Assembly: GCF_006438925.1 (NCBI RefSeq) | Contig: NZ_RCZA01000005.1 | Coordinates: 372,001 to 436,000, forward strand | Direction of reading: 5' to 3' | DNA length: 64,000 bases | Source of the DNA: Pseudomonas mandelii | Lineage (GTDB): Bacteria > Pseudomonadota > Gammaproteobacteria > Pseudomonadales > Pseudomonadaceae | Shown: positions 1-8,972 of the stretch, piece after piece | Layout: every line of letters starts with the position of its first letter | Numbering within the stretch: the first letter of the stretch is position 1 | Translations under genes and position numbers: made by a program | Notes under the pieces: generated by a model | Databases searched by the model: none | Seen by the model: only the letters and a program-made list of their open reading frames with translations | What the model was told of the DNA's origin: nothing

Positions 1-516
1 TTCCCCGCCTTCACGGCGTCGGTGTGCGATCTGCGCCCGCAAAGCCGTGGTCGCATCGAGATCCGCTCCACCGATCCGCAGGAAGCGCCGCTGATCCAGC
101 CCAATTACTTGAGCCATCCGGAGGACTTGCGGGTGGCAGCAGACGCCATTCGCCTGACCCGCCGCATCGTCGCCGCCCCGGCCCTGCAAGCGTTCAAACC
201 GGTCGAGTACTTGCCCGGAGATAGCTTGCAGAGCGACGAAGAATTGCACGAAGCCGCCGCGCGTATCGGCACAACGATTTTCCATCCTGTCGGCACCTGC
301 CGCATGGGCAACGACGCGGACGCCGTGGTCGATGCCGAACTGCGCGTCCATGGCATCCCCGGCCTGCGCATCGCCGACGCCTCGATCATGCCGCGCATCA
401 CCTCGGGCAACACCTGTTCGCCTACGCTGATGATTGCCGAAAAAGCCGCACAACTGATCCTCAACCCCAACTCAAGGAGCATCGCCGCGCAGAAGGAACT
501 GACCAGCAACGCCTGA
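1..516 (+). CDS. GMC-family FAD oxidoreductase, C-terminal part
   Basis: The frame is open from base 1, so the gene starts upstream of the window and only about 171 C-terminal residues are present. They form the substrate/C-terminal domain of glucose-methanol-choline oxidoreductases. The HPVGTCRMG segment (His codon at 283) carries the catalytic histidine, followed by the usual GIPGLRIADASIMP and SGNTCSPTLMIAEKAA blocks. Family members (choline dehydrogenase, alkanol and polyethylene-glycol dehydrogenases) oxidise an alcohol to an aldehyde using FAD. The substrate cannot be told from this fragment. The MHS transporter follows on the same strand after a palindromic repeat, so co-function is possible but co-transcription is uncertain. 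Confidence 0.9.
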   Translation, partial: FPAFTASVCDLRPQSRGRIEIRSTDPQEAPLIQPNYLSHPEDLRVAADAIRLTRRIVAAPALQAFKPVEYLPGDSLQSDEELHEAAARIGTTIFHPVGTCRMGNDADAVVDAELRVHGIPGLRIADASIMPRITSGNTCSPTLMIAEKAAQLILNPNSRSIAAQKELTSNA

Positions 517-526
517 ATCACACCGG

Positions 527-608
527 TAGGAGCTGGCGCAGCCTGCGATCTTTTGGCGTCTTTGAAGGCGCTGAAAGATCAAAAGATCGCAGGCTGCGCC
601 AGCTCCTA
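527..608. repeat. REPIN-like perfect inverted repeat
   Basis: Two exactly complementary 28-bp arms (527-554 and 581-608) flank a 26-bp spacer. The arms begin TAGGAGCTGGCGCAGCC, a REP motif common between genes in fluorescent pseudomonads. REP pairs of this kind are moved by RAYT transposases. In RNA the pair would fold into a very stable hairpin that could end or protect the upstream oxidoreductase transcript. Confidence 0.85.
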
Positions 609-710
609 CAGAGAGCCAGTGCACCCGATACATCGACAGTAGCGGCGCCAGCCCATAAGGCCGGCGTCGACAGTGGAACAAAAAAAACAATCACTGTGAG
701 GGATACCGAT

Positions 711-2333
711 ATGTCAGAACATGTTCAGCCCCTGGAAGCCGTGCGCAGCGCGGGCACCAGCCAGGAAACCCAGAAAGTCATCTTCGCCTCGTCGCTCGGG
801 ACGGTCTTCGAGTGGTACGACTTTTTCCTCTATGGCGCCCTCGCGGCGGTAATCAGCAAACAATTTTTCGCCGGGGTCAACGACACCACGGCGTTCATCT
901 TTGCGCTGATGGCCTTCGCTGCCGGCTTCATCGTGCGGCCGTTCGGCGCTTTGGTGTTCGGCCGGTTGGGGGACATGATCGGACGTAAATACACCTTCCT
1001 TGCAACCATCATCCTCATGGGCCTGGCGACTTTCTGCGTCGGGTTGCTACCGACCTACGCGAGCATCGGCATCGCCGCGCCGATCATTCTTGTGGTGCTG
1101 CGCATGCTTCAGGGCCTGGCCTTGGGCGGTGAATACGGCGGCGCTGCCACTTACGTGGCCGAACACGCACCGACGGGAAAACGCGGCTTCCACACCAGCT
1201 GGATTCAGTCCACCGCAACCCTCGGCTTGCTGCTGTCGCTGCTGGTGGTGCTCGGTTGCCGCTACTTCACCGGTGACCAGTTCGAAGTCTGGGGCTGGCG
1301 GATTCCGTTTCTGTTTTCGATCATTCTGCTGGGCATCTCGACCTGGATTCGCATGAGCCTGCACGAGTCGCCAGCGTTCGTGAAAATGAAAGAGGAAGGC
1401 AAGCTCTGCAAGTCGCCGCTGCGCGATTCCTTCGGCAAATGGGAAAACCTGAAAGTCGTCCTGATCGCCCTGTTCAGCATCAACGCCGGGCAAGCCGTGA
1501 CTTTCTACGCGGCGCAATTCTACGTGCTGTTCTTCCTCACCCAGTTCCTGAAAATGGACCCGGCGCTGGCCAACAGCCTGCTGATCGTCAGTGTGATCAT
1601 CGGCGCCCCGTTCTTCATTTTCTTCGGCTGGCTGTCGGATAAAGTCGGGCGCAAACCGGTGCTGATGATCGGCCTGCTGCTGGCGACTGCACTGTACTTC
1701 CCGATCTTCAAGTCCATCGCCCACTACGCCAACCCGGCCATTGACCAGGCCAGCCGTCAGGCACCGATCACCGTGCTGGCGGACCCGGCCACCTGCACCT
1801 TCCAGTTCGACCCGGTGGGCAAGGCGAAATTTGACAGCCCTTGCGACAAGGTCAAAACCTTCCTGGTGAAACAGGGCCTTCCTTACAGCAGCGAAGCTGC
1901 ACCGGCCGGCAGTGCCGTGCAGGTGAGTGTCGGGGAAGTGAAACTCGATGGTTACGATGAGGCGGCCTTGCGTGGCGCCGTGACCCTCGCGGGGTATCCG
2001 TCAAAAGCCGACACCCAGTTGATCAACAAACCGATGATCGTGGCGCTGATCGTCGCGCTGATCATCATTTCCGCCATGTGCTACGGCCCGCTGGCAGCGC
2101 TGATGGTCGAACTGTTCCCGACCCGCATCCGCTACACCTCGATGTCCCTGCCGTACCACATCGGTAATGGCTGGTTCGGCGGTTTCCTGCCAACGGTGTC
2201 GTTTGCCTTGGTGGTGTACACCGGGGACATCTTCTACGGACTGTGGTACCCGGTGGTGATTACCGGCGTGAGCCTGGTCGTCGGGCTGATCTGTTTACGT
2301 GAAACCAAGAACGTGGACCTGGATACCAACTGA
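711..2333 (+). CDS. MHS-family MFS transporter with cysteine-bearing inserted domain
   Basis: Inner-membrane secondary transporter of 540 residues, probably a proton symporter for an organic acid or osmolyte. The N-terminal [10 protein letters not shown] motif and the [10 protein letters not shown] loop are classic for the metabolite:H+ symporter (ShiA/ProP/KgtP-like) subfamily. It is about 100 residues longer than usual because a soluble insert (about residues 345-440, with a CTFQFDPVG motif and two Cys) sits between late transmembrane helices. A close paralog with the same insert lies at 45082-46758. The ATG at 711 is chosen because GAGGGA stands 7 nt upstream; a GTG at 696 is less likely. 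The substrate is unknown; the neighbouring oxidoreductase and lactate dehydrogenase hint at a small organic acid. Confidence 0.9.
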   Translation: MSEHVQPLEAVRSAGTSQETQKVIFASSLGTVFEWYDFFLYGALAAVISKQFFAGVNDTTAFIFALMAFAAGFIVRPFGALVFGRLGDMIGRKYTFLATIILMGLATFCVGLLPTYASIGIAAPIILVVLRMLQGLALGGEYGGAATYVAEHAPTGKRGFHTSWIQSTATLGLLLSLLVVLGCRYFTGDQFEVWGWRIPFLFSIILLGISTWIRMSLHESPAFVKMKEEGKLCKSPLRDSFGKWENLKVVLIALFSINAGQAVTFYAAQFYVLFFLTQFLKMDPALANSLLIVSVIIGAPFFIFFGWLSDKVGRKPVLMIGLLLATALYFPIFKSIAHYANPAIDQASRQAPITVLADPATCTFQFDPVGKAKFDSPCDKVKTFLVKQGLPYSSEAAPAGSAVQVSVGEVKLDGYDEAALRGAVTLAGYPSKADTQLINKPMIVALIVALIIISAMCYGPLAALMVELFPTRIRYTSMSLPYHIGNGWFGGFLPTVSFALVVYTGDIFYGLWYPVVITGVSLVVGLICLRETKNVDLDTN

Positions 2334-2350
2334 TAGCACGTGCAAAAAAA

Positions 2351-2375
2351 CGCCCCGCAATGCGGGGCGTTTTCG
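2351..2375 (+). terminator. Rho-independent terminator
   Basis: A 9-bp GC stem (CGCCCCGCA/TGCGGGGCG) is followed by a short T-run and preceded by an A-run. It sits just after the MHS transporter stop and before lldD. Confidence 0.85.
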
Positions 2376-2434
2376 TTAATCTGACTCTACGCTCGACGCA
2401 ACCATCGCCCCGCCACTCACCAGACCGAGGCACC

Positions 2435-3577
2435 ATGATCATTTCATCCGCATCCGACTATCGCGAGGCAGCACGTCGCAAACTCCCGCGTTTTTTGTTT
2501 GATTACATTGATGGCGGGGCTTATGCAGAGCATACCCTGAGGGCCAATAGCGCTGATTTGACTGGCATCAGCCTGCGTCAGCGCATTCTGAAAAACGTCG
2601 AAACCTTGAGTCTTGAAACCACCCTCTTCGACCAACCGCTTTCAATGCCCATCATCTTGGCCCCAGTCGGCCTGACGGGCATGTTCGCCCGTCGTGGTGA
2701 GGTGCAGGCGGTTAAAGCGGCGGAAAATAAAGGCATCCCGCTTTGCCTATCAACAGTTTCGGTGTGCTCGATCGAGGAAGTCTCGGCACAAAGCCAGCAA
2801 TCCATCTGGTTTCAGCTGTATGTGTTGAAGGACAGAGGTTTCATGAAGAATGCACTGGAACGGGCGAAGGCCGCCGGTGTGAAAAACCTGGTGTTTACCG
2901 TGGACATGCCCACGCCCGGCGCCCGATACCGGGACGCACACTCGGGCATGTCAGGTCCTTTTGCATCATCGCGACGAATGCTTCAGGCCATGACCAAACC
3001 CGACTGGGCATTCAACGTCGGCGTCATGGGGCGACCACACGACCTGGGCAATATCTCGAAGTACCTGGGCAAAGCCGTCACCCTCGAGGACTACATGGGC
3101 TGGTTGGCCAATAACTTCGACCCTTCGATCAGCTGGAGCGATCTGGAGTGGATTCGTGAGTTCTGGAAAGGCCCGATGATCATCAAAGGCATTCTCGATC
3201 CTCAGGATGCCAGAGACGCGGTCAGCTTTGGCGCGGATGGCATTGTCGTGTCGAACCACGGAGGGAGACAGCTGGACGGCGTGCTCTCCACCACCCGGGC
3301 ATTGCCGCCCATCATGCAAGCCATCGGTAATGATTTGACGGTACTGGTCGACTCGGGAATCCGCTCGGGGCTTGACGTTGTACGGATGTTGGCACTGGGC
3401 GCAAAAGGCGTATTACTGGGGCGTTCCATGGCCTATGCACTGGCCGCCGATGGTCAACGCGGGGTGGAGAATATGCTGGATATCTTCGCCAAGGAAATGC
3501 GCGTCGCCATGACCTTGACCGGGGTGACCTCGATTAGTCAGATTGATGAATCCACGCTGGTGGATGCTGTTCGATGA
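2435..3577 (+). CDS. lldD: FMN-dependent L-lactate dehydrogenase
   Basis: Oxidises L-lactate to pyruvate on the cytoplasmic side of the inner membrane and passes electrons to quinone. The 380 residues match the usual LldD length in Pseudomonas. The N-terminus [15 protein letters not shown] and the FMN/active-site motif [10 protein letters not shown] are diagnostic; the histidine there is residue 275, the position of the catalytic His in E. coli LldD. The ATG at 2435 gives the conserved N-terminus; the frame is open 25 codons further upstream but that part overlaps the terminator. In pseudomonads lldD usually sits between lldP and dld; here it stands alone after an MHS transporter, which might replace LldP as lactate importer (inference). 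Confidence 0.93.
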   Translation: MIISSASDYREAARRKLPRFLFDYIDGGAYAEHTLRANSADLTGISLRQRILKNVETLSLETTLFDQPLSMPIILAPVGLTGMFARRGEVQAVKAAENKGIPLCLSTVSVCSIEEVSAQSQQSIWFQLYVLKDRGFMKNALERAKAAGVKNLVFTVDMPTPGARYRDAHSGMSGPFASSRRMLQAMTKPDWAFNVGVMGRPHDLGNISKYLGKAVTLEDYMGWLANNFDPSISWSDLEWIREFWKGPMIIKGILDPQDARDAVSFGADGIVVSNHGGRQLDGVLSTTRALPPIMQAIGNDLTVLVDSGIRSGLDVVRMLALGAKGVLLGRSMAYALAADGQRGVENMLDIFAKEMRVAMTLTGVTSISQIDESTLVDAVR

Positions 3578-3650
3578 GCTGAATGCAACTGTAGCCACTG
3601 TAAGAAAACGCCTCGCCAATGCGGTAATGCTGTTCACTTAAGGTCGGGGG

Positions 3651-3731
3651 ACATATCCGTTTCTGCGGTAACGGCCACTTATGGTTTCGCTCTTACAGCG
3701 ACTCACTTTTCCAAACGCCGAAAAGTAAGCA
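3651..3731 (+). repeat. Left half of an interrupted intergenic repeat
   Basis: This stretch (ACATATCCGTTT ... AAAAGTAAGCAAA) matches, in inverse orientation, the outer part of the intact copy at 5440-5653. The rest of this left copy resumes at about 5092, so the unit is split by the insertion sequence between them. Such long intergenic repeats recur in P. fluorescens-type genomes. Confidence 0.75.
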
Positions 3732-3736
3732 AATGT

Positions 3737-3978
3737 ATGGTCAGCCCATCTTCTGCCACCCAGCACTGATGAACGGTAAATCGAGCTTGCGCTAATGTAT
3801 TCGGGCTCAGTGTGAGCACGGATAGCGCTCGGCCCTTGATGAGTAGTCGCTCCTGCCTGTCCTTTAAAAAGGCTTCAGCCTCCAAAGCTCTTTTGCTTCT
3901 CAGGTTTTCAGCCAGGATGTCTACCGTTTATCGTCATCAGCTACTGACGTCGCAAAAGCCGGTGGTGAAGCGTACGGA
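3737..3978 (-). ncRNA. Candidate bridge/seek RNA region of the IS1111-like element
   Basis: In IS110/IS1111 elements a structured RNA from the longer non-coding end pairs with donor and target DNA and guides the recombinase. In the IS1111 group this end lies 3' of the transposase, which here is the roughly 240 nt between the transposase stop and the element end. No good reading frame was seen in it. Exact RNA ends and guide loops were not worked out; the assignment rests on position only. Confidence 0.4.
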
Positions 3979-4995
3979 TCAAGCCAAAAACTGTGAGTTG
4001 TAGGTGCCGCCCTTGGTTAATAACACCCAGATGATTCTGGCCATTTTGTTCGCCAGGGCACAGGCCACTTTGTTCAGAGGCTTGCGGGCGAGCAAGTTTT
4101 TGGCCCACCTACCGAGGGCGTCGGTTCGGTGATCGACTCGGTACAAAACGGTGTGAGCGCCCTGTACAAGCAGGCTTCTTAGGTATTTATCGCCCCGTTT
4201 GCTGATGCCGAGGAGGACAGTTTCGCCACCTGTTGAATACTGTCGCGGCACCAACCCCAACGATGCGGCGAAGTCGCGGGACGATTTGAAAACCGAAGCG
4301 TCGCCGACATCGGCCACCAGAGCGCTAGCGATGAGGGGGCCGATGCCGGGGATGCTTTGCAGGCGTTGACCGGCGTCGTTTTGGACGAGGCTTTGCTTGA
4401 TCTCGACATCAAGTTTTTTGATCTCGCCAGTCAGCTGCCGAATATCTTCAAGCATGCGCTCAATGGCGTTTATCAAACGGATGGGAAGTTCGCGGCTTTG
4501 CATCAGGCCCGAGACCCGATCAAGGGCGGCGTATCCGGCGGGAAAGATGACGCCGAACTCCAGGAGAAATCCATGCACTTGATTGATGACGGCGGTGCGT
4601 CGACTTACCAAGGACTTGCGCAGTCGGTGCTCAGTGCACAACACCTGCTGTTCTACGGTTTTGACTTGGACCGAACGGGTTCTAGGGCGCGAGGCCGCTT
4701 CACAAATGGCCTCGGCATCAATGAAGTCGTTTTTGTTGCCGGTAACATAGGCCTTCACATGTTGCGGCGCGATCAACTGCACTTGATGGCCTTGCTCCTT
4801 GATTTTCCGGGCAAGCCACTGAGAACCGCCGCAGGACTCCATGGCAATTTTGCAGGTCGAAATCTGCGCCAAATAAGGGAGCAATTGGTTGCGGTTGAGC
4901 TTTTTACGCAGCACCTGATGGCCCCTGGCGTCCTGTCCATGCAGGTGGAAAGTGTTCTTGCCGATGTCGATGCCTAGAAGCGTCATGGTAGTCAT
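3979..4995 (-). CDS. IS110-family DEDD transposase
   Basis: A 338-residue recombinase that catalyses RNA-guided excision and insertion of its element. The N-terminal RuvC-like DEDD domain shows GIDIGKNTFHL, an acidic residue in AMESCGGSQW and the NKNDFIDAEAICEA block. The C-terminal Transposase_20 domain starts at IPGIGPLIASAL and contains the YSTGGE segment with the conserved serine, then GISKRGDKYLRSLL. AAGGAGG lies 8 nt before the first ATG, so 4995 is the start. Length and motifs look intact, so the element may still be active. Confidence 0.93.
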   Translation of the reverse strand: MTTMTLLGIDIGKNTFHLHGQDARGHQVLRKKLNRNQLLPYLAQISTCKIAMESCGGSQWLARKIKEQGHQVQLIAPQHVKAYVTGNKNDFIDAEAICEAASRPRTRSVQVKTVEQQVLCTEHRLRKSLVSRRTAVINQVHGFLLEFGVIFPAGYAALDRVSGLMQSRELPIRLINAIERMLEDIRQLTGEIKKLDVEIKQSLVQNDAGQRLQSIPGIGPLIASALVADVGDASVFKSSRDFAASLGLVPRQYSTGGETVLLGISKRGDKYLRSLLVQGAHTVLYRVDHRTDALGRWAKNLLARKPLNKVACALANKMARIIWVLLTKGGTYNSQFLA

Positions 4996-5091
4996 GAGAG
5001 ATCCTCCTTCGGTAAAAAGAGCACCCCGGCAAGTTTAGACTCGCCGAGGTTCTCGCCGGGCTGACTATCTTATTAAGGCTTTGCCCCTCCA

Positions 5092-5215
5092 TTCGGTGCC
5101 TCGCCCAGGCTCGGCATGCCCTCACTCCGGCATTGCTCCGGGGGCCCGCCGCCATCGGCCATCCATGGCCGGGGGCGGCTACCGCGGCATCCTTGCCGCG
5201 GTGCCCCCTGCGCAA
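5092..5215 (+). repeat. Right half of the interrupted intergenic repeat
   Basis: Starts TTCGGTGCCTCGCC and contains the nested palindrome GGCCATCCATGGCC. It is a diverged inverse copy of 5440-5556 and is the continuation of 3651-3731 beyond the insertion sequence. Confidence 0.75.
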
Positions 5216-5295
5216 CGCCTGCGTTCGGCCTCTGGGAAAGGGGCAAGCAGATCAAAAGCCAAAGCAACGGCAACGGCAACGGCAAGATCAACAGC

Positions 5296-5319
5296 TTCGC
5301 GAGCAAGCCCGCTCCCACA
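5296..5319 (+). repeat. Single REP motif
   Basis: TTCGCGAGCAAGCCCGCTCC-type REP sequence, a single copy lying between the two inverted long repeats. It belongs to the same REP type as the pair at 41051-41144. Confidence 0.6.
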
Positions 5320-5439
5320 TAAAGCAGATCGGCATACAGCTTTTGCTTCTCACCACTCAACAGGCCGAGCGTTAGCTCGCCTGCAGCTTTTGATCTTGAT
5401 CCACCGCCCTCTCGAGAGGCCGAGTGGAGGTTCTGCGCA

Positions 5440-5653
5440 GTGGGCAACCCGGCATGGATGCCGGGTTAGCCGCCCCCGGCCATGGATGGCCGATGGCGGC
5501 GGGCCCACGGAGCAGGACCGGAGCGAGGGTATGCCGAGCCTAGGCGAGGCACCGAACGAAAAGGGCAAGAGCGTTTGGTTACTTTGCGCGTTTCAAAGTG
5601 ACTCGCTGTAAAAGCGAAACCGATAGCCGCCGTGACCGCAAAAACGGATATGT
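5440..5653 (-). repeat. Intact inverted copy of the long intergenic repeat
   Basis: Reverse-complement relative of 3651-3731 plus 5092-5215, uninterrupted. It provides the template showing that the insertion sequence landed inside the left copy. The whole interval 5078-5736 holds only these repeats and no credible gene. Confidence 0.75.
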
Positions 5654-5736
5654 ACACAATCAACAAAAGACAGGTCGGCCGCCTCGCTCCTGATCCACCG
5701 CCCTCTCACTACGCATGTGTGCCTGGAAAGCTCCCC

Positions 5737-6105
5737 TCACTCAACGTCTTTGAGAATTTCAAAGGTCACTTGATCGGGATAAAACGCCATGTAGCTGCGA
5801 ATCTGCTCTACCGACACTTTGGGGTCTTCATAGCTCCACACCGCGTTAGCGCCCTCATGTCCCGGGATTTGCAGACTGAAATAGCTGGCATCGCCCTTGT
5901 AGGGGCAATAACTCGTGTGATCGGTGCGGGCAAAGTACTTTTCATCGATATCCTCCCGCGGTACGTAATACACCGGAGGATAGTTGGCCTCGAGCAACAC
6001 CAGCGCCCGTGCGGACGCGGCCACTTGAATACCGTGAAACTTTACAAGCAGGCAGCCCGGCTGCTCTGCAATGGTGATGACAGGACTAGGACCGGTGCTT
6101 TTCAT
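5737..6105 (-). CDS. DUF427 family protein
   Basis: A 122-residue cytosolic protein made of a single DUF427 domain. The core block HTSYCPYKGDASYFSL with an upstream PREDIDEKYFART segment is typical. The molecular function of DUF427 proteins is not established; they are often found in actinobacteria and pseudomonads as stand-alone genes. No operon partner is visible: the gene is isolated between repeats and an epimerase remnant. Confidence 0.85.
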   Translation of the reverse strand: MKSTGPSPVITIAEQPGCLLVKFHGIQVAASARALVLLEANYPPVYYVPREDIDEKYFARTDHTSYCPYKGDASYFSLQIPGHEGANAVWSYEDPKVSVEQIRSYMAFYPDQVTFEILKDVE

Positions 6106-6235
6106 GAAATACGTTCCTCATGATGCTGATGGGCTGCGCTGCAGCCCCAAAACCTGAGACCACGACTTTCAGGTATAACCCAGATTTTGCACTCACGACG
6201 GCTTCGCAGCCGAACGGGAGAGAGCCCCCTCGCCA

Positions 6236-6493
6236 GCCGGAGCGTTCTACTTCATCGAGAACGGTGAGGCGTCGTTCGCCGATATTGGCGCGGCCCTCTC
6301 TGAACGCATGGAGCTGGGGCCGGTCCGGTCGTGGTCGGTGGAAGAAGCCGAACAACACTGGGACCCGATGCACGTGCATTACACCTTCGGCACCAACAGC
6401 CGGGTGATCGCCAAACGCGCACGGGCGGAACTGGGCTGGGTGCCGCGTCACGGTTCGATTCTGGACTGGTTCAAGAACCAGATGCCGCTTTAA
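6236..6493 (+). pseudogene. C-terminal remnant of an NAD-dependent epimerase/dehydratase
   Basis: The frame reads AGAFYFIENGEASFADIG and ends in GWVPRHGSILDWFKNQMPL before a TAA stop, resembling the last 85 or so residues of short-chain (extended/atypical SDR) sugar-epimerase-like proteins. The N-terminal Rossmann domain with the nucleotide-binding glycine motif is missing; upstream sequence is unrelated and has an in-frame stop at 6176. No good start or ribosome site precedes the fragment. It is best read as a deletion relic next to the repeat-rich insertion zone. Confidence 0.7.
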
Positions 6494-6622
6494 GCGGGGC
6501 AAACACTCGAAGTCGGTGAAACATCGTCTACGATCAATAAGACCGTTGACCTCCCTACTGCCCAGACAGGCAGTCGTGGCATGGCGTGGGGATTTGAGTC
6601 TCAGAAACCTGAGGGTCTCACC

Positions 6623-8854
6623 ATGCCCGCCACACAGTTTTCCCTCGGCCAGAAAATCATCACCCTCGACGCCCGTCCGGATCGTCTCGACCTGCGCGAT
6701 CACATTTTTACCCCGCGGGTCCAGTCACTGCCGCCCTCCTGGCCCGCCGACAAAGACATTGCCTCCGAACTCTCGGGCTACCTGGACAAAAACATGGTGC
6801 TCTACCAGGGCAACGAAGGCGCGTGCACCGGGTTCGGGCTGGCGGCGGTGGTCAACTTTCTGTTGTGGCGGCGAGACAGGGCCTCCACCAAAACGAGTCC
6901 GCGCCAGCTTTATCATCTGGCCAAACTCTATGATGAATGGCCTGGCGAAGATTACGTGGGTTCCAGTTGTCGCGGCGCGTTGAAGGGTTGGCACAAACAC
7001 GGCGTCTGCGCGCAGGAACTTTGGCCCTATACCGTCAAGCCAGACGGATCGGTTCCGGCCTTTGAAGCACCGGCGGAGAATTGGGCGATGGATGCCATGA
7101 CGCGACCGCTGGGGGTTTACTACCGTGTCGAGAAGGACGATGTCACCGCCATGATGGCGGCGCTGTATGAAGCGGGCGCGCTTTTCGTCTCTGCCAATGT
7201 GCATCAGGGCTGGGCACTGATGCGACCCAAAGGCAAAAAACAGCCGGCGGTGGAATTCCAGAGCATCTCTCAGTTGCCCGTCATCAAATGGCCGGCAGCC
7301 AGTGAGGGCGGTCACGCCTTTGCCTTGATCGGGTACACCAGTCAGGGGTTCATCGTGCAGAATTCCTGGTCAACCGCTTGGGGATTTTCCGGCTTCGCCA
7401 TCCTGACGTTCGAAGACTGGCTGGCCAATGGCACCGACGCCTGGACCGTGGCCCTCGGGGTTCCGATCGAACGCGGCGCGTTATCGCAAAACGCACGTCC
7501 TTCAGGCGCAAGGACTGGCGCTCAATCACCGTTTCGTAGCGCGCTGTCCAGTTCCAGCGCCAAGCGCGAAGGGTTTTCCCTGTTCACGGCCAGCACCAGC
7601 GAGCCCGATCGCAAAGGGCCGCCGCTGTTGACCAAGGATCAGGCTTACGGCCTGACCATCGTGATGGAAAACAACGGCAGCATCGGCCCTCGTCTCACCG
7701 ACGTGGAAAACGTCCGGGCGGGCGTCAAGCGCATCGTCTACGAGGCGCCTCGCGCCTGGTACGACAAGCTGCCGGCGGCCAACAAGCCCGCCGTGCTGCG
7801 CATCGCCGTCATTGCCCACGGCGGGCTCAATTCCGAGCAGGATTCGATCAATCGCATTTGTGCGATGGCGCCCTACTTCCTTGAAAACGGTGTCTATCCG
7901 CTGTTTGTCACTTGGCGCACCGGGGCCCTCGAGACGCTGGCGGATATCGTCCAGGACACCCTTCCCGGACTATTTCCCGAAGCCGGCAGCATCAGCGATG
8001 CATTGAAGGCGATCAAGGACAAAGCCGTGGAAGGCTTCGATCGCACGCTGGAACTGGCGACCAAAAAACCCGGCGGCGACCAGTGGAGCCAGATGAAACA
8101 GAACGCCGAAGCCGCCGCAGTCGCCGGTTTTACCCCGCGTGGGCTAGTGGAAATGGCGGAGAACCTGAAAAACCTGGTCGCCGACTTGGGCAAGAAGAAC
8201 GTCGAGCTGCATCTGATCGGCCATTCCGCAGGCTCCCTGATCAATGGCCACTTGATTCAACTGCTGTGGGCCAGGGGTTTGCCCACCGAAACCTCGACGC
8301 TGATGGCCCCGGCCTGCACCCTCGATTTCGCCAACCAGACCTACCGCAAAGTCATCGAAGGTGGAGGCCTCAAGCGCAAGGACTTCCACATCCACCTCAT
8401 GTCCGACAGTCGTGAACAGGATGACAACGTCATCGGCGTGTACCACAAATCCCTGCTGTACCTCGTTTCCCGTGCCTACGAAGAACTGCAACGCATGCCG
8501 CTGCTGGGCATGGCCAAAAGCCTGGACAAGCAGTGCCAGGACTTCAGCAATCCCGATCTGTCGGAGTGGAACATTGCCGCCAAAAACATGACCGAACAGT
8601 GGAACCAGTTTTACTTCGGGAAAACCATTCCGACCGGGTTTGCCGCAACGGGTCGCGGGCTTCCCGAAGTGTTCGCGCAAACCCTGCACATCTTCAACGA
8701 TCCGAAAATGAACTATGGCGCGGGGACCAAAAAGGACACCTCCCACGGAGGCTTCGACAATGATGTGAACGTGATTACCGCCGCGTTGCTGACCATTCTC
8801 AGGCGAGAGCCCGGCGCGAAGCTGGACCAACCGGTGGTTAACCTGAACTACTGA
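6623..8854 (+). CDS. Papain-like (C1) peptidase fused to an alpha/beta-hydrolase
   Basis: A 743-residue protein with two complete catalytic modules. Residues about 1-285 form a C1A papain fold: oxyanion Gln62 and Cys68 in QGNEGACTGFG, His231 in EGGHAFALIGY, Asn247 in QNSWSTAWG. A Ser/Ala-rich linker (about 285-335) follows. Residues about 390-740 look like a lipase-type alpha/beta-hydrolase with oxyanion motif AHGG (399-401), nucleophile elbow GHSAGS (Ser535) and a likely catalytic His708 in SHGGFD. No signal peptide or membrane segment is evident, so it is probably cytosolic unless exported by a specialised system. GAGGG 7 nt upstream supports the ATG at 6623. The biological role is not known; no obvious immunity or partner gene adjoins it. 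Confidence 0.85.
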   Translation: MPATQFSLGQKIITLDARPDRLDLRDHIFTPRVQSLPPSWPADKDIASELSGYLDKNMVLYQGNEGACTGFGLAAVVNFLLWRRDRASTKTSPRQLYHLAKLYDEWPGEDYVGSSCRGALKGWHKHGVCAQELWPYTVKPDGSVPAFEAPAENWAMDAMTRPLGVYYRVEKDDVTAMMAALYEAGALFVSANVHQGWALMRPKGKKQPAVEFQSISQLPVIKWPAASEGGHAFALIGYTSQGFIVQNSWSTAWGFSGFAILTFEDWLANGTDAWTVALGVPIERGALSQNARPSGARTGAQSPFRSALSSSSAKREGFSLFTASTSEPDRKGPPLLTKDQAYGLTIVMENNGSIGPRLTDVENVRAGVKRIVYEAPRAWYDKLPAANKPAVLRIAVIAHGGLNSEQDSINRICAMAPYFLENGVYPLFVTWRTGALETLADIVQDTLPGLFPEAGSISDALKAIKDKAVEGFDRTLELATKKPGGDQWSQMKQNAEAAAVAGFTPRGLVEMAENLKNLVADLGKKNVELHLIGHSAGSLINGHLIQLLWARGLPTETSTLMAPACTLDFANQTYRKVIEGGGLKRKDFHIHLMSDSREQDDNVIGVYHKSLLYLVSRAYEELQRMPLLGMAKSLDKQCQDFSNPDLSEWNIAAKNMTEQWNQFYFGKTIPTGFAATGRGLPEVFAQTLHIFNDPKMNYGAGTKKDTSHGGFDNDVNVITAALLTILRREPGAKLDQPVVNLNY

Positions 8855-8885
8855 GGAGCCTGCGCAATGAATCGCAACGCACCGA

Positions 8886-8901
8886 CTGTACATCCATACA
8901 G
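8886..8901 (+). promoter_or_regulatory. LexA (SOS) box upstream of topB
   Basis: CTGTACATCCATACAG matches the gammaproteobacterial LexA consensus CTGT-N8-ACAG with both half-sites exact. It lies about 70 nt before the topB start and after the stop of the protease/lipase gene, a position suited to repress topB transcription. Confidence 0.7.
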
Positions 8902-8972
8902 ATAAAGATTGCCCCATCGCTCATCAGCCGCCATTCTGTCCGCCTCTCGACAGTTGATGAGCGATGGTGGTT

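Larger units (their letters stand above)
3732..5077 (-). mobile_element. IS110-family (IS1111-like) insertion sequence
   Basis: About 1.34 kb carrying one DEDD transposase on the minus strand. Ends are inferred (within about 6 nt) by comparing the split repeat with its intact inverted copy. Subterminal inverted repeats GTCAGCCC are visible: 3737-3747 and the complement at 5058-5068 match at 10 of 11 positions. The non-coding stretch downstream of the transposase (about 240 nt) is longer than that upstream (about 80 nt). That layout and the subterminal repeats fit the IS1111 group. No obvious target duplication is seen, as expected for this family. Insertion into a repetitive palindromic element is a known habit of pseudomonad IS110 members. 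Confidence 0.85.

Noticed and set aside
5092..5653. Possible CRISPR or integron-like repeat array
   Set aside because: The repeats are two inverted copies of one long palindromic element, not regularly spaced direct repeats with unique spacers.
8867..8905. 12-residue ORF with a good ribosome site (GAGGAG) spanning the LexA box
   Set aside because: Too short to judge; the ribosome-like site overlaps the end of the protease/lipase gene and the box explains the sequence better.
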